Part shown: one piece after another, positions 1 through 7,093 of the stretch | Position numbering within the stretch: position 1 is the stretch's first letter | How the letters are laid out: every line of letters starts with the position of its first letter | Source: Thermoleophilaceae bacterium | GTDB lineage: Bacteria > Actinomycetota > Thermoleophilia > Solirubrobacterales > Thermoleophilaceae | Assembly (NCBI GenBank): GCA_013696425.1 | Contig: JACCYP010000144.1 | Location: 1 to 14,113, forward strand | Direction of reading: 5' to 3' | DNA: 14,113 nt | Notes under the pieces: generated by a model | Seen by the model: the letters and a program-made list of their open reading frames with translations, nothing else | What the model was told of the DNA's origin: nothing | The model's database searches: none | Translations under genes and position numbers: made by a program

Positions 1-15
1 TTGTGGCAGTGGGCT

Positions 16-21
16 TAGGCT
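16..21 (+). promoter_or_regulatory. putative -10 element of a leaderless transcript
   Basis: TAGGCT fits the TANNNT form of an actinobacterial -10 box and ends exactly seven bases before the ATG at 29, which would place the transcription start on the start codon. There is no Shine-Dalgarno sequence between it and the ATG. A -35 box would lie outside the window. Confidence 0.4.
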
Positions 22-28
22 GGCGCCC

Positions 29-1153
29 ATGCGACGCTGGATCGTCATCGGTCTCACCGCCGCCCTCGTGGCCGTGGCCGTGGCCGTCGCGGGCGCCAGT
101 TGGTACTTCTCCGAGGAGCTCTTGAAGCCCGACCACGAGGGCGGGCCCTACACGATCAAGGTCGAGGGCATCGAGGCGCGAAGCGCGTCCGGCGAGACGA
201 TCGTGCTCGAGCGCGATCGGGCCACCGAGCGGCCGGGCACCTACGCCTTCGAGTGGAAGGACGGCCACGCGATCGTCGGCCCCGTGCGCTCGCAGACCAA
301 GGACACCGTTACTCGCCGGCTCACGGAGGTCGAGGGCGAGCTAAAACCGGGCACGAAAGGCGTGTTCAACCCGGTGGTGTGGAAGTCGAACCCGCTCGCC
401 GCACGCGGGATCCCATACCGCTCGGTGAAGGTGCCGACGAAGCTCGGCCCGATGCCGGCGTGGAAGACGGCCGGGCGCTCGAAGACCTGGGCAATCTACG
501 TGCACGGCCTCGACGGCAGCCCGGCCGCCGGGCTGCGTGACCTCCCGACCCTGAGCAAGGCCGGCCTGCCCACGCTGCTCATCACCTACCGCAACGACGT
601 CGGCGCGCCCAAGGCGCCGGGCGGGCTGATCCACCTCGGCTACACCGAGTGGGAGGACCTCGACGCCGCGGCGCGCTACGCGCTCGACAACGGCGCCGAG
701 CGCCTCGTGCTGGTGGGCGAGTCGATGGGCGGGGCCATCATCACGCGCTTCGTGCGGAAGTCGAAGCTCGCGCCGCGTGTATCCGCGCTCGTGCTCGACT
801 CACCCGCGCTCGACTGGCAGTCGATCCTCTCGAGCCAGGCCGCCAAGAGGAACCTCGCCGTGATCTCCAAGCCGGTGCAGTTCACGGTGAAGGAGCGCGC
901 CGACATCGATTACGACCAGCTGAACGAGCTCAAGCACACCAAGGACTTCGAGGGCGTGCCGATCCTGCTCTTCCAGGGGCTCGAGGATCCGCTCGTGCCG
1001 CCGGAGGACACCACGAAGTTCGCCCGCGCGCTGCCGGAGAACTTGACCTACTTCCAACTGCCGACGGCGGCGCACACCTCCTCGTGGAACGTCGACCCGC
1101 GCCTATACGACAAGCGCCTCGCGGCGTTCCTGCGGCGGCTCGGATCTCGATAG
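29..1153 (+). CDS. membrane-anchored alpha/beta hydrolase
   Basis: A 374-residue protein of the alpha/beta hydrolase fold superfamily (esterase, lipase or peptidase type; substrate unknown). Residues 4-26 are a single hydrophobic segment after MRR, so it is probably an N-terminally anchored extracytoplasmic protein. Residues 30-150 form a lead-in region of unknown fold. The catalytic domain starts near 153 with the oxyanion-hole HG (159-160). The nucleophile elbow GESMGG puts the catalytic serine at 232; D320 in GLEDPLVPP and H349 in TAAHTSSW fit the acid and the base. The arrangement resembles the BEM46/YqkD-like 'extended' hydrolases. The ATG start is chosen because it directly precedes the membrane segment and follows a -10-like box by seven bases. 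The last 51 bases overlap the 3' end of the convergent MFS gene. The fold is sure, the specificity is not. Confidence 0.88.
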   Translation: MRRWIVIGLTAALVAVAVAVAGASWYFSEELLKPDHEGGPYTIKVEGIEARSASGETIVLERDRATERPGTYAFEWKDGHAIVGPVRSQTKDTVTRRLTEVEGELKPGTKGVFNPVVWKSNPLAARGIPYRSVKVPTKLGPMPAWKTAGRSKTWAIYVHGLDGSPAAGLRDLPTLSKAGLPTLLITYRNDVGAPKAPGGLIHLGYTEWEDLDAAARYALDNGAERLVLVGESMGGAIITRFVRKSKLAPRVSALVLDSPALDWQSILSSQAAKRNLAVISKPVQFTVKERADIDYDQLNELKHTKDFEGVPILLFQGLEDPLVPPEDTTKFARALPENLTYFQLPTAAHTSSWNVDPRLYDKRLAAFLRRLGSR

Positions 1154-2515
1154 GCCCGGCCGCAGCGCGAGCGCCACCACGCCCGATGCAAGCGTGCAGG
1201 CCGCCGCGAAGAGGTATGCGCGATCGGATGCGGCGAGCGCCTCCTGCAGGCCGAGCGGTTCACCGATGATCGCCACCAGCACGGCGGTGCCGAGCACGGC
1301 ACCGAACTGGCGGAACGCGGAGTTCACCGCGCTCGCTGTGCCGAAGCGCTCGGGCGCGATCTCGGCCACGGCGGCCGCCCCGAGCGAGGTGAACGCCAGA
1401 CCGATGCCGATGCCCGTGAGCGCCTGCCCGGGCAGCCACACGCCGAGATAGTCGGGCTCCGGGCCCGCGCTGCGCAGCACCAGCAGCCCGGCCACGTAGA
1501 TCAATGTGCCCGGCACGATCACCGCGCGGAAGCCGAACCGCTCGGCCAGCCGCCCGGCGGGAGCGGCGACGATCGCGGACAGCAGCGGGCCGGGAATGGT
1601 GCCCGCGCCGGCCTCGAGCACGCTGTACTGCCACACCGAGGTGAGGAAGAGGATGTTGCCGAGGATCGTGGCGAAGAAGGCAGCCGCGAACAGCAACGTC
1701 CCGGCGTTCGCCCACGCGAAGGAGCGGATGCGCATGAGCTCCGGATCCACCACAGGGCGCGGGTGGTGCAGGCTGCGGAAAGCCACCGTTCCGAGCACCG
1801 CGAATCCGGCGGCAAAGCTCCCGAGCACCTTCGCACTCGTCCAGCCCCAGCCCTCGCCCTCGACGATGCCGAGGGCCAGCAGGCCGAGCGCGAGCGCGAG
1901 CAGCGCGGCGCCCGCCAGGTCCGGCAGCCCGGCGGTCTCGTCGCGGCTCTCGTCGAGCACGCGCCGCCCGGCCCAGTAGACCGCCGCCCCCAGCGGCAGA
2001 TTCACGAGGAAGATGAGGCGCCAGTCGCCGAGCTCCACGAGGAAGCCGCCGAGCGTGGGCCCCGACGCCGCCGCGAGCGCGGCCGCCGCGCCCCACAGCG
2101 CGACCCCGCTCGCACGCTTCTCGAGCGTGTACTCGGGCAGCAGCAGCGCCAGCGAGACGGGCGCGATGATCGCGGCCGCCCCGCCCTGGAGCACACGGGC
2201 CGCGATGAGGAACTCCCAGCTCGGCGCCAGCGCGCAGGCGAGTGAGGTGAGCACGAACGCCGCGACCCCGAACAGGAACACACGCTTGCGCCCGAGGCGG
2301 TCGGCGATCCCCCCGGCGGGAACGAGCAGCGCCGCCAGCACGATGAAGTAGGCGTCGAGCACCCACGAGAGCTCGGCCCGCCCAGCATCGGGGAACGACG
2401 CGACGATGTCGGGGAACGCGACATTCACGATCGTCGTGTCGAGGAACGCCAGGTAGGCGCCCGCGCAGGCGATCAGCACGACGCGCTTCCGGGGTGCTTC
2501 TATGACGCGAGTCAT
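1103..2515 (-). CDS. MFS drug exporter, DHA2 (EmrB/QacA) family
   Basis: A 470-residue polytopic membrane protein, expected to export drugs or other hydrophobic compounds by proton antiport with about 14 helices. LDTTIVNVAFPDI (25-37) is the hallmark of the DHA2 family; GGIADRLGRKR (68-78) is the MFS motif A in the first cytoplasmic loop; ARVLQGG (106-112) and SGPTLGGFL with DWRLIFLVNLP (151-174) are the usual helix 4-6 motifs. A longer open frame runs upstream to 2677, but its extra N-terminus is arginine-rich junk overlapping the tetR gene, so I start at the ATG at 2515. That ATG has no Shine-Dalgarno and lies inside a perfect inverted repeat. The divergent TetR regulator of LmrA type is the likely repressor. 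The C-terminal 17 codons lie antisense to the hydrolase gene. The substrate cannot be predicted. Confidence 0.92.
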   Translation of the reverse strand: MTRVIEAPRKRVVLIACAGAYLAFLDTTIVNVAFPDIVASFPDAGRAELSWVLDAYFIVLAALLVPAGGIADRLGRKRVFLFGVAAFVLTSLACALAPSWEFLIAARVLQGGAAAIIAPVSLALLLPEYTLEKRASGVALWGAAAALAAASGPTLGGFLVELGDWRLIFLVNLPLGAAVYWAGRRVLDESRDETAGLPDLAGAALLALALGLLALGIVEGEGWGWTSAKVLGSFAAGFAVLGTVAFRSLHHPRPVVDPELMRIRSFAWANAGTLLFAAAFFATILGNILFLTSVWQYSVLEAGAGTIPGPLLSAIVAAPAGRLAERFGFRAVIVPGTLIYVAGLLVLRSAGPEPDYLGVWLPGQALTGIGIGLAFTSLGAAAVAEIAPERFGTASAVNSAFRQFGAVLGTAVLVAIIGEPLGLQEALAASDRAYLFAAACTLASGVVALALRPGLSRSEPPQERREALVV

Positions 2516-2531
2516 AGTACGGCTGTCATAG
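2500..2531. promoter_or_regulatory. probable TetR operator between exporter and repressor genes
   Basis: CTATGAC (2500-2506), spacer GCGA, GTCATAG (2511-2517) form a perfect 7-4-7 inverted repeat covering the first codons of the exporter. A third half-site GTCATAG repeats at 2525-2531. The size and symmetry are like the operators of LmrA/YxaF-type repressors in Bacillus, as I recall them. Binding here would block exporter transcription and probably autoregulate tetR. The operator role is inferred from position and symmetry. Confidence 0.6.
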
Positions 2532-2556
2532 TGGCCGTCCGCCCTGCCAGAGTCAA
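2528..2556 (-). promoter_or_regulatory. candidate exporter promoter
   Basis: On the minus strand TTGACT (2556-2551) is followed after 17 bases by CACTAT (2533-2528), giving a start point a few bases before the exporter ATG at 2515. The -35 is good and the -10 is weak. The -10 overlaps a half-site of the putative operator, as expected for repression. Confidence 0.35.
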
Positions 2557-2562
2557 CGAACC

Positions 2563-3126
2563 GTGACCGAGCGCACAGATACGAAATCCAGGATGGTCGC
2601 GAGCGCAGCCGAGCTGGTGCGCCGCAACGGCATCGCCGGCACCGGCTTCCGCGACGTGGTCGAGCACTCCGGCACACCCCGCGGATCGATCAGCCACCAC
2701 TTCCCCGGAGGCAAGCGCCAGATGGTGTCCGAGGCCGTGCGCCTCTCGGGCGCGCACGCGGCGACGATCATGAGCCACGCCGAGCAGGACGGTCCGGCCG
2801 CGGCGCTCGCCGAGATCTGCAACGTGTTCCGCCGCTCCCTCGTGGCGACGGACTACGCGGCCGGCTGCCCCGTGGGCGCCGTCGCGCAGGAGGGCTGGCG
2901 CGAGCCGGAGCTGCGTGAGGCGGCCTCAGAGGTGTTCGACGAGTGGCGCCGGATCCTGCGCGGGCTCATGCGCGAGCGCGGCTGGAGCGAAGAGCGCGCC
3001 GAGGACATGGCCGATCTCGCCGTCTGCGCGTTCGAGGGCGCACTGCTCATGTGCCGCATCGATCGCAGTACCGCACCGCTCGACCACGTCGAGCATCTGC
3101 TCGGGCCGATGCTCGAAGCCGGCTAG
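2563..3126 (+). CDS. TetR-family regulator, LmrA/YxaF type
   Basis: A 187-residue helical repressor with an N-terminal helix-turn-helix (about residues 8-55; recognition region around TGFRDVVEHSGTPRGSISHHF) and a C-terminal ligand-binding domain. The GCPVGAVAQE stretch at 101-110 is typical of the C-terminal domain of LmrA/YxaF-like TetR proteins, which in Bacillus control a DHA2 exporter (LmrB). The divergent exporter and the palindrome between the genes fit the same logic: a hydrophobic ligand would release the repressor and induce efflux. The start is the GTG at 2563. It lacks a Shine-Dalgarno, but the next start, ATG at 2593, would cut into helix 1. The inducer is unknown. Confidence 0.9.
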   Translation: MTERTDTKSRMVASAAELVRRNGIAGTGFRDVVEHSGTPRGSISHHFPGGKRQMVSEAVRLSGAHAATIMSHAEQDGPAAALAEICNVFRRSLVATDYAAGCPVGAVAQEGWREPELREAASEVFDEWRRILRGLMRERGWSEERAEDMADLAVCAFEGALLMCRIDRSTAPLDHVEHLLGPMLEAG

Positions 3127-3170
3127 TAGGCGCCGAAACCGCTGCCGAGCCCGAGGCCGCCGTCTGCCAC

Positions 3171-3184
3171 GACCCCCGGGGGTC
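3171..3184. terminator. GC-rich palindrome between convergent genes
   Basis: GACCCCCGGGGGTC is a perfect 14-base palindrome between the tetR stop and the rhomboid stop (it touches the rhomboid TAG). It could act as a weak bidirectional terminator without a U tract. A larger alternative pairing uses CGACC at 3170 and GGTCG at 3187. Function is only inferred from position. Confidence 0.25.
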
Positions 3185-3783
3185 TAGGTCGCCGCCGGCT
3201 TGTTCGCCGCCTCGCGCTTGAGCATGGCCGCCGCGATCACTCCGCCGATCGCGCCGAACAGGTGGCCCTGCCAGGAGATGCCCTCCTGGGGCTCGAGCCC
3301 CGCCAGCAGCGTGCCGCCCCAAACCGCGCCCACAACGAGCCCGACGGCGATCTCGAGCAGATCCCTGTTGAAGATCCCGCGCGCTATCAGGTAGGTCGCG
3401 TAGCCGAACACCACGCCGCTCGCACCGATATGGATCGTGTTCTCGGGCGCGATCAGCCACGTGCCGAGGCCGCTCACGAGCGCAACGATGGCGGTCACCG
3501 CGAGCACCCGCACCGCGCCGCCGAACGCGATCACCACACCGAGGATCACGAACGGGATCGTGTTGGCGAAAAGGTGCCCGAAGCCGGCGTGCAGGAACGG
3601 CGAGGCGAGGATGCCGGCGAGCCCGTCGGTGTCGCGCGGCTCGATGCCGTAGGCGTCGAGATCGCCGCCGAGGATCGAGTCGACGATCTCGAACAGCCAC
3701 ATCAGCGCCGCGAGCGCGATCACGAGCTTGATGCCGGTGCGACGGCTCTCGGAGAGGGCGTTCGGAGGGTTCGCGGCTTCCAT
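3184..3783 (-). CDS. rhomboid-family intramembrane serine protease
   Basis: A 199-residue integral membrane protease that should cut transmembrane segments of substrate proteins within the bilayer. All diagnostic residues are visible: the HxxxxHxxxN pattern in FLHAGFGHLFANT (H65, H70, N74), the nucleophile in GASG (S122), and the catalytic histidine in WQGHLFGAIGG (H174). The length and hydrophobic pattern suit a minimal six-helix bacterial rhomboid without extra domains. The ATG at 3783 has no Shine-Dalgarno, but GATAAT lies seven bases upstream, so the mRNA is probably leaderless. It is divergent from the secreted PLC-like gene, separated by only 58 bases. The substrate is unknown. The neighbouring PLC has no transmembrane segment near its C-terminus, so it is not an obvious target. 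Confidence 0.93.
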   Translation of the reverse strand: MEAANPPNALSESRRTGIKLVIALAALMWLFEIVDSILGGDLDAYGIEPRDTDGLAGILASPFLHAGFGHLFANTIPFVILGVVIAFGGAVRVLAVTAIVALVSGLGTWLIAPENTIHIGASGVVFGYATYLIARGIFNRDLLEIAVGLVVGAVWGGTLLAGLEPQEGISWQGHLFGAIGGVIAAAMLKREAANKPAAT

Positions 3784-3790
3784 TGCCGGG

Positions 3791-3819
3791 ATTATCGCGA
3801 CAGTTCCGGCCCGGGTCGG
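3791..3819 (-). promoter_or_regulatory. leaderless promoter of the rhomboid gene
   Basis: On the minus strand CCGACC (3819-3814), a 17-base spacer, then GATAAT (3796-3791), followed by seven bases and the ATG at 3783. The -10 is one base from TATAAT; the -35 matches moderately. No Shine-Dalgarno is present, so transcription likely starts at or next to the ATG. Confidence 0.5.
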
Positions 3820-3821
3820 CC

Positions 3822-3838
3822 GTTACATCTTTCGTAAC
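3822..3838 (+). other. small inverted repeat just before the PLC start codon
   Basis: GTTAC (3822-3826) and GTAAC (3834-3838) flank a seven-base AT-rich loop and end three bases before the ATG at 3842. No Shine-Dalgarno is seen for this gene, so the element could be a regulator site or a weak hairpin. This may be chance. Confidence 0.2.
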
Positions 3839-3841
3839 CAG

Positions 3842-5488
3842 ATGAAAACCGCCCTCACAGCCGCCCTCGCCCTGCTCGCCCTCGCCGCTCCGGCCCACGC
3901 CGAGTCCGACCTCGGGCCGCTCGTGGAGGCCTGCGAGGAGAACGCACCCTCGGCCGCGATGTGTACCGGCCTCGCGAAGCTCGGCGAGCGCGCCTCCGCC
4001 GAGTGCCGCCGCCTCGGCGTGCTCACCGACGACATGTGCTGGTCGCAGGTCGGCCGCAGGGTCTTGCGCGAGGAGGTCGGCGAGTACCGCGCGTCACAGA
4101 CCCACCGCGCCCTCGCGTTCCAGTACGACCTCGCCGGCGAGTTGCCGCTGCGCAACACGCCCTGGATCGGCACGCACAACTCCTTCAACTCGCCCAGCGA
4201 GATGCCGACCGTCTCCCACACCGACTCCAACCAGCAGCTCTCGCTCACCGAGCAGCTCGACGTGGACGTCCGCTCCCTCGAGCTCGACATCCACTGGTTC
4301 CCGACCCTCGCGGCCAAGGGCCAGGGCCCGGTCGTGTGCCACGCCCGCCCCAAGAGCGAGGGCCACGTCGGCTGCACCACCGAGCGCCTGCTCGGCGAGG
4401 TGCTCGGCGACATCGACACCTGGCTCGCGAAGCCCGCGAACAAGGACCAAGTGATCCTCCTCTACCTCGAGGACGCGATCCAGGACGGCGCCGGCTACAC
4501 CGAGACCAAGCGCCTGCTGGACGAGAAGCTCGGCAATCGCGTGATGAAGCCCTCCGGCAACTCGCCCGGCCGCGATTGCGCCGGGCTCCCGATCAACTCG
4601 CTCAGCCGCGACGACGTGCGCAAGGCCGGCAAGCAGGTCGTGCTCGTCGGCAACTGCAACACCGGCTGGGGCTCACACGTCTACGGCTGGGACCGCGAGC
4701 ACGACGAGAGCCCAAACGCAGACGACTTCTCGGCCTTCCCGGCTTGCGACTCGAACGACACGCGCGAGGCGACCTACGACAGCAAGATCATGCGCGTGTT
4801 CGAGGACTCGACCTGGATCGCCCGCGCGCCCGACCCGACCCGCGCGCCCGACCGCGGCCAGCCGATGACCACCGCGAGCGTCGGCCACATGGCCCGCTGC
4901 GGCGTCGATCTGCTCGGCATGGACCAGCTTCTGCCCAAGGACGGCCGCCTCGAGGCGCTCGTCTGGAGCTTCGCGCCCGGCGAGGAGCCCGCGCTCGCAG
5001 CGGGCACCTGCACCAAGCAGCGCGCCGATGGTCGTTGGGTCAAGGACTCCTGCACCGCCAAGCAGCGCGCCGCGTGCGTGAAGGACGGCGCCTACAGCCT
5101 CACGCCGCAAGCGGTGACCTTCGAGGACGCGAAGGACGCGTGCGCCGCCGCCGGAGCGACTTTCGCCCTGCCCCGCACCGGCCATGAGAACTCGCGCCTG
5201 CGCGCCGCCGCCGGCAGCGACGCGGCTTGGCTCGACCACGGCAAGCCCGCATCGCCGGTGGTCGAACCGCCTGACAGGGATCCGGTCACGCCCCCTGTTG
5301 AGGTTCCCGCGGCCGGCGCGGACGCCCCCGCGGCCGGAGCCGAGACGCCCGCTGCCGTACAGGTGCCGCGCGCCGGCTCACCCCAGCCCGTCGCCAAGAC
5401 GAAGCCGAAGGCCAAGTCCAAGAAGAAGGCAAAGGCGAAGAAGCGCGCCAAGAAGAAGCGCCGCGGCAAGCGGCGCAGCCGTCGCTAG
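3842..5488 (+). CDS. secreted PI-PLC-like phosphodiesterase with lectin-like region and basic tail
   Basis: A 548-residue exported protein. Residues 1-20 are a classical signal peptide (cleavage after AHA), which fixes the start at 3842 rather than the longer frame from 3728. Residues 105-370 form a PLC-like TIM-barrel phosphodiesterase domain: GTHNSF (110-115) carries the first catalytic histidine H112, LELDIHW (147-152) supplies the acidic residues, and VVCHARP (164-170) supplies H167. The enzyme should cleave phosphodiesters such as phosphoinositides or related lipids outside the cell. The WSFAPGE segment (375-381) leads into a cysteine-bearing region (390-466: DGRWVKDSC, FEDAKDACAAAG, PRTGHENSRL, AWLDH) resembling pieces of C-type lectin folds. 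A Pro/Ala linker (470-515) and a 30-residue Lys/Arg/Ala tail (519-548) end the protein. The mature N-terminus also has four cysteines (31, 41, 55, 66). The true substrate is unknown. Confidence 0.85.
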   Translation: MKTALTAALALLALAAPAHAESDLGPLVEACEENAPSAAMCTGLAKLGERASAECRRLGVLTDDMCWSQVGRRVLREEVGEYRASQTHRALAFQYDLAGELPLRNTPWIGTHNSFNSPSEMPTVSHTDSNQQLSLTEQLDVDVRSLELDIHWFPTLAAKGQGPVVCHARPKSEGHVGCTTERLLGEVLGDIDTWLAKPANKDQVILLYLEDAIQDGAGYTETKRLLDEKLGNRVMKPSGNSPGRDCAGLPINSLSRDDVRKAGKQVVLVGNCNTGWGSHVYGWDREHDESPNADDFSAFPACDSNDTREATYDSKIMRVFEDSTWIARAPDPTRAPDRGQPMTTASVGHMARCGVDLLGMDQLLPKDGRLEALVWSFAPGEEPALAAGTCTKQRADGRWVKDSCTAKQRAACVKDGAYSLTPQAVTFEDAKDACAAAGATFALPRTGHENSRLRAAAGSDAAWLDHGKPASPVVEPPDRDPVTPPVEVPAAGADAPAAGAETPAAVQVPRAGSPQPVAKTKPKAKSKKKAKAKKRAKKKRRGKRRSRR

Positions 5489-5859
5489 GGGTCGAAGGCC
5501 GCGGCCAGGGCGATGCCCATGGCCGCGAAGGAGCCGGCCACGAGGGCCGTCTTCCAGCCGGCACCCTGCGGTAGCTCGTCGGCAACTTTGAGCGTCGCGG
5601 CTATGTCCCCGAGATCGCCCAGAGCGCACGCGGCGAGCCACGGCCGCACGGGAGCGCCCGTCGCGACCGCCCCGACTACGCCCGCGGACACGATCGCGTC
5701 GCGGAACCCGAGCGCACGCGCGCCCACCTGCGTGGGACCGCGCTCGATGTCGGGGCCGAGCCAGTTCTTGGCCGTCTTCTCGGGTACCGCGAACAGCCCG
5801 AGGCCGTAGGCCACACGGAAGCCGCCGAAGGCGGTTGCACCTGCCTTGAGTGGGTCCAT
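5485..5859 (-). CDS. small four-helix membrane protein, unknown function
   Basis: A 124-residue protein with four hydrophobic stretches (about 8-26, 52-68, 73-90 and 103-121) separated by short charged loops, so it is probably an inner-membrane protein. Conserved-looking loop motifs are PEKTAKNWLGPD and ARALGFRDA. These remind me of small actinobacterial membrane proteins of the DUF4267 kind, but I cannot confirm the family. It lies 31 bases downstream of the ATP-grasp gene on the same strand and may be co-transcribed with it. Its TAG stop shares the CTAG at 5485-5488 with the stop of the convergent PLC gene, so the two coding regions meet with a four-base overlap and no room for a terminator. 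Confidence 0.75.
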   Translation of the reverse strand: MDPLKAGATAFGGFRVAYGLGLFAVPEKTAKNWLGPDIERGPTQVGARALGFRDAIVSAGVVGAVATGAPVRPWLAACALGDLGDIAATLKVADELPQGAGWKTALVAGSFAAMGIALAAAFDP

Positions 5860-5890
5860 GCAAGGACTACGCAGGCGGGGCCCGCGCGGC

Positions 5891-7093
5891 TCAGGCGGAG
5901 GACTCGAGGTCGGCGAGCGCCTTCGCGTCGGCGTCGCTCATGCCCGGAATGGGCTGGCCGTCCCAGGTCATCCCGTCGGCCATCGCCTCGTAGATGCCCT
6001 TGTGCTCCTTTAGCGAGAGCCCGGCGTGGTGGGCCAGGGCGAGGAAGTTGTAGAAGGCCGGCATGTGGTCGTGCCAGCCCGAGGCGGGGTCCCTCATCGT
6101 CCGCAGCTCGTGGATCGACCCGGGCATCTCCTTGATGCCGTGGGTGAACATGTCGGCGAACACCGCGAAGTCGAGGGCGAGAGTGCGGCCGGGCTCGATC
6201 AGGTGCGTTTCGGCGGGGGGGTTAAACAGGGCCGTCGAGAGCTCGTCGGAGTTCACCATCAGCATGCCGTCGGTCATGCGCGGGTTGCACTCGATCAGCG
6301 TCAGGCCGTCCTCCCCGTCAACGAAGTCGAAGGACAGCTGGCCTGTGTAGTCCATGTCCTTCACCATCACGTTCACGATGTCGAGCGTCGGCTGGCCGTC
6401 GATCGACTCGAACTCGATCGCGGTCGAGTGCTGCCACTGGCGCGGCGCCCTGTAGACGATGTGGCTGGCGACCTCGCCGCCGTGGACGATCGAGTAGGTG
6501 CACAGCATCGGGCCGTCCACGAACGGCTGCACGAGCCAGGGCTCCTCGGCGGTCGGGTGGATGTCCTCGACCGTCCCCTTCGCCGCCAGCGGGCCGGTGT
6601 TGGTGAGCAGGCCCACGCCGCCGCGCGAGAACGCCGCGCGGGCGAACCAGTGCTCCCACTTCCCGGTGGCCTCCTTCAGCTCGGCGTCGTCGCGCGCGAC
6701 GATCGTCTCGGGCACGGGCAGCCCGAGCCCCTGGACGTAGTGCTTGAAGGTGCCCTTGTCGTGCAGCCGGGCGAGGGCGGGGAAGCGGCCGGTGAAGATG
6801 GTCGCCACCTCGTCGAGGCGCTCGTGCTGGGTGGCCATGTAGAAGGCCTCCTCAAACGCGGGCAGCACCATGTCGAGCTCGGTCTCGGTCGCGATCTTCT
6901 CGATCGAGTCGATGAAGGCCTCGGCGTCCTTGTCCGGCTCGGGCGTCGTGAAATGGCCCTTCAGGTACTTCGAGTGGCTGCCGGGGGAGGCGTCGTAGAC
7001 GTCGGCGGCCCACACGTCGTGACCGGCCTCGGCAAGCTTGCGGATGGCGTCGATGGCGAACGGCGTGCGCGAGCTTGTGACGAGGACCCTCAT
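5891..7093 (-). CDS. ATP-grasp ligase, substrate unknown
   Basis: A 400-residue cytoplasmic enzyme of the ATP-grasp superfamily, which joins a carboxylate (through an acyl phosphate) to an amine or similar nucleophile. Residues 1-110 form a Rossmann-like pre-ATP domain (MRVLVTSSRTPFAIDAIRKL); 112-275 are the ATP-grasp lobes with DKGTFK (112-117), a glycine-rich loop SRGGVG (156-161), LVQPFVDGP (187-195), and the metal-binding strand LIECNPRMTDG (266-276) with E268 and N270. The C-terminal 125 residues are specific to this protein. It resembles carbamoyl-phosphate-synthase-like or carboxylate-amine ligases of unassigned role. The frame is open back to 7672, but that part only mirrors yqgE, so the ATG at 7093 in front of the Rossmann strand is used. 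That ATG overlaps the yqgE ATG on the other strand. Confidence 0.85.
   Translation of the reverse strand: MRVLVTSSRTPFAIDAIRKLAEAGHDVWAADVYDASPGSHSKYLKGHFTTPEPDKDAEAFIDSIEKIATETELDMVLPAFEEAFYMATQHERLDEVATIFTGRFPALARLHDKGTFKHYVQGLGLPVPETIVARDDAELKEATGKWEHWFARAAFSRGGVGLLTNTGPLAAKGTVEDIHPTAEEPWLVQPFVDGPMLCTYSIVHGGEVASHIVYRAPRQWQHSTAIEFESIDGQPTLDIVNVMVKDMDYTGQLSFDFVDGEDGLTLIECNPRMTDGMLMVNSDELSTALFNPPAETHLIEPGRTLALDFAVFADMFTHGIKEMPGSIHELRTMRDPASGWHDHMPAFYNFLALAHHAGLSLKEHKGIYEAMADGMTWDGQPIPGMSDADAKALADLESSA

Noticed and set aside
3728..3841. Longer N-terminus for the PLC-like protein
   Set aside because: It would overlap the rhomboid coding region and bury the clear signal peptide that begins at 3842.
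3184..5488. Rhombosortase with GlyGly-CTERM substrate system
   Set aside because: The PLC C-terminus has a basic tail but no Gly-rich motif and no transmembrane helix before it, and the rhomboid is a plain minimal member.
5875..5885. GCGGG-G-CCCGC inverted repeat before the small membrane-protein gene
   Set aside because: A one-base loop cannot form a stable hairpin, and such repeats are expected by chance at this GC content.
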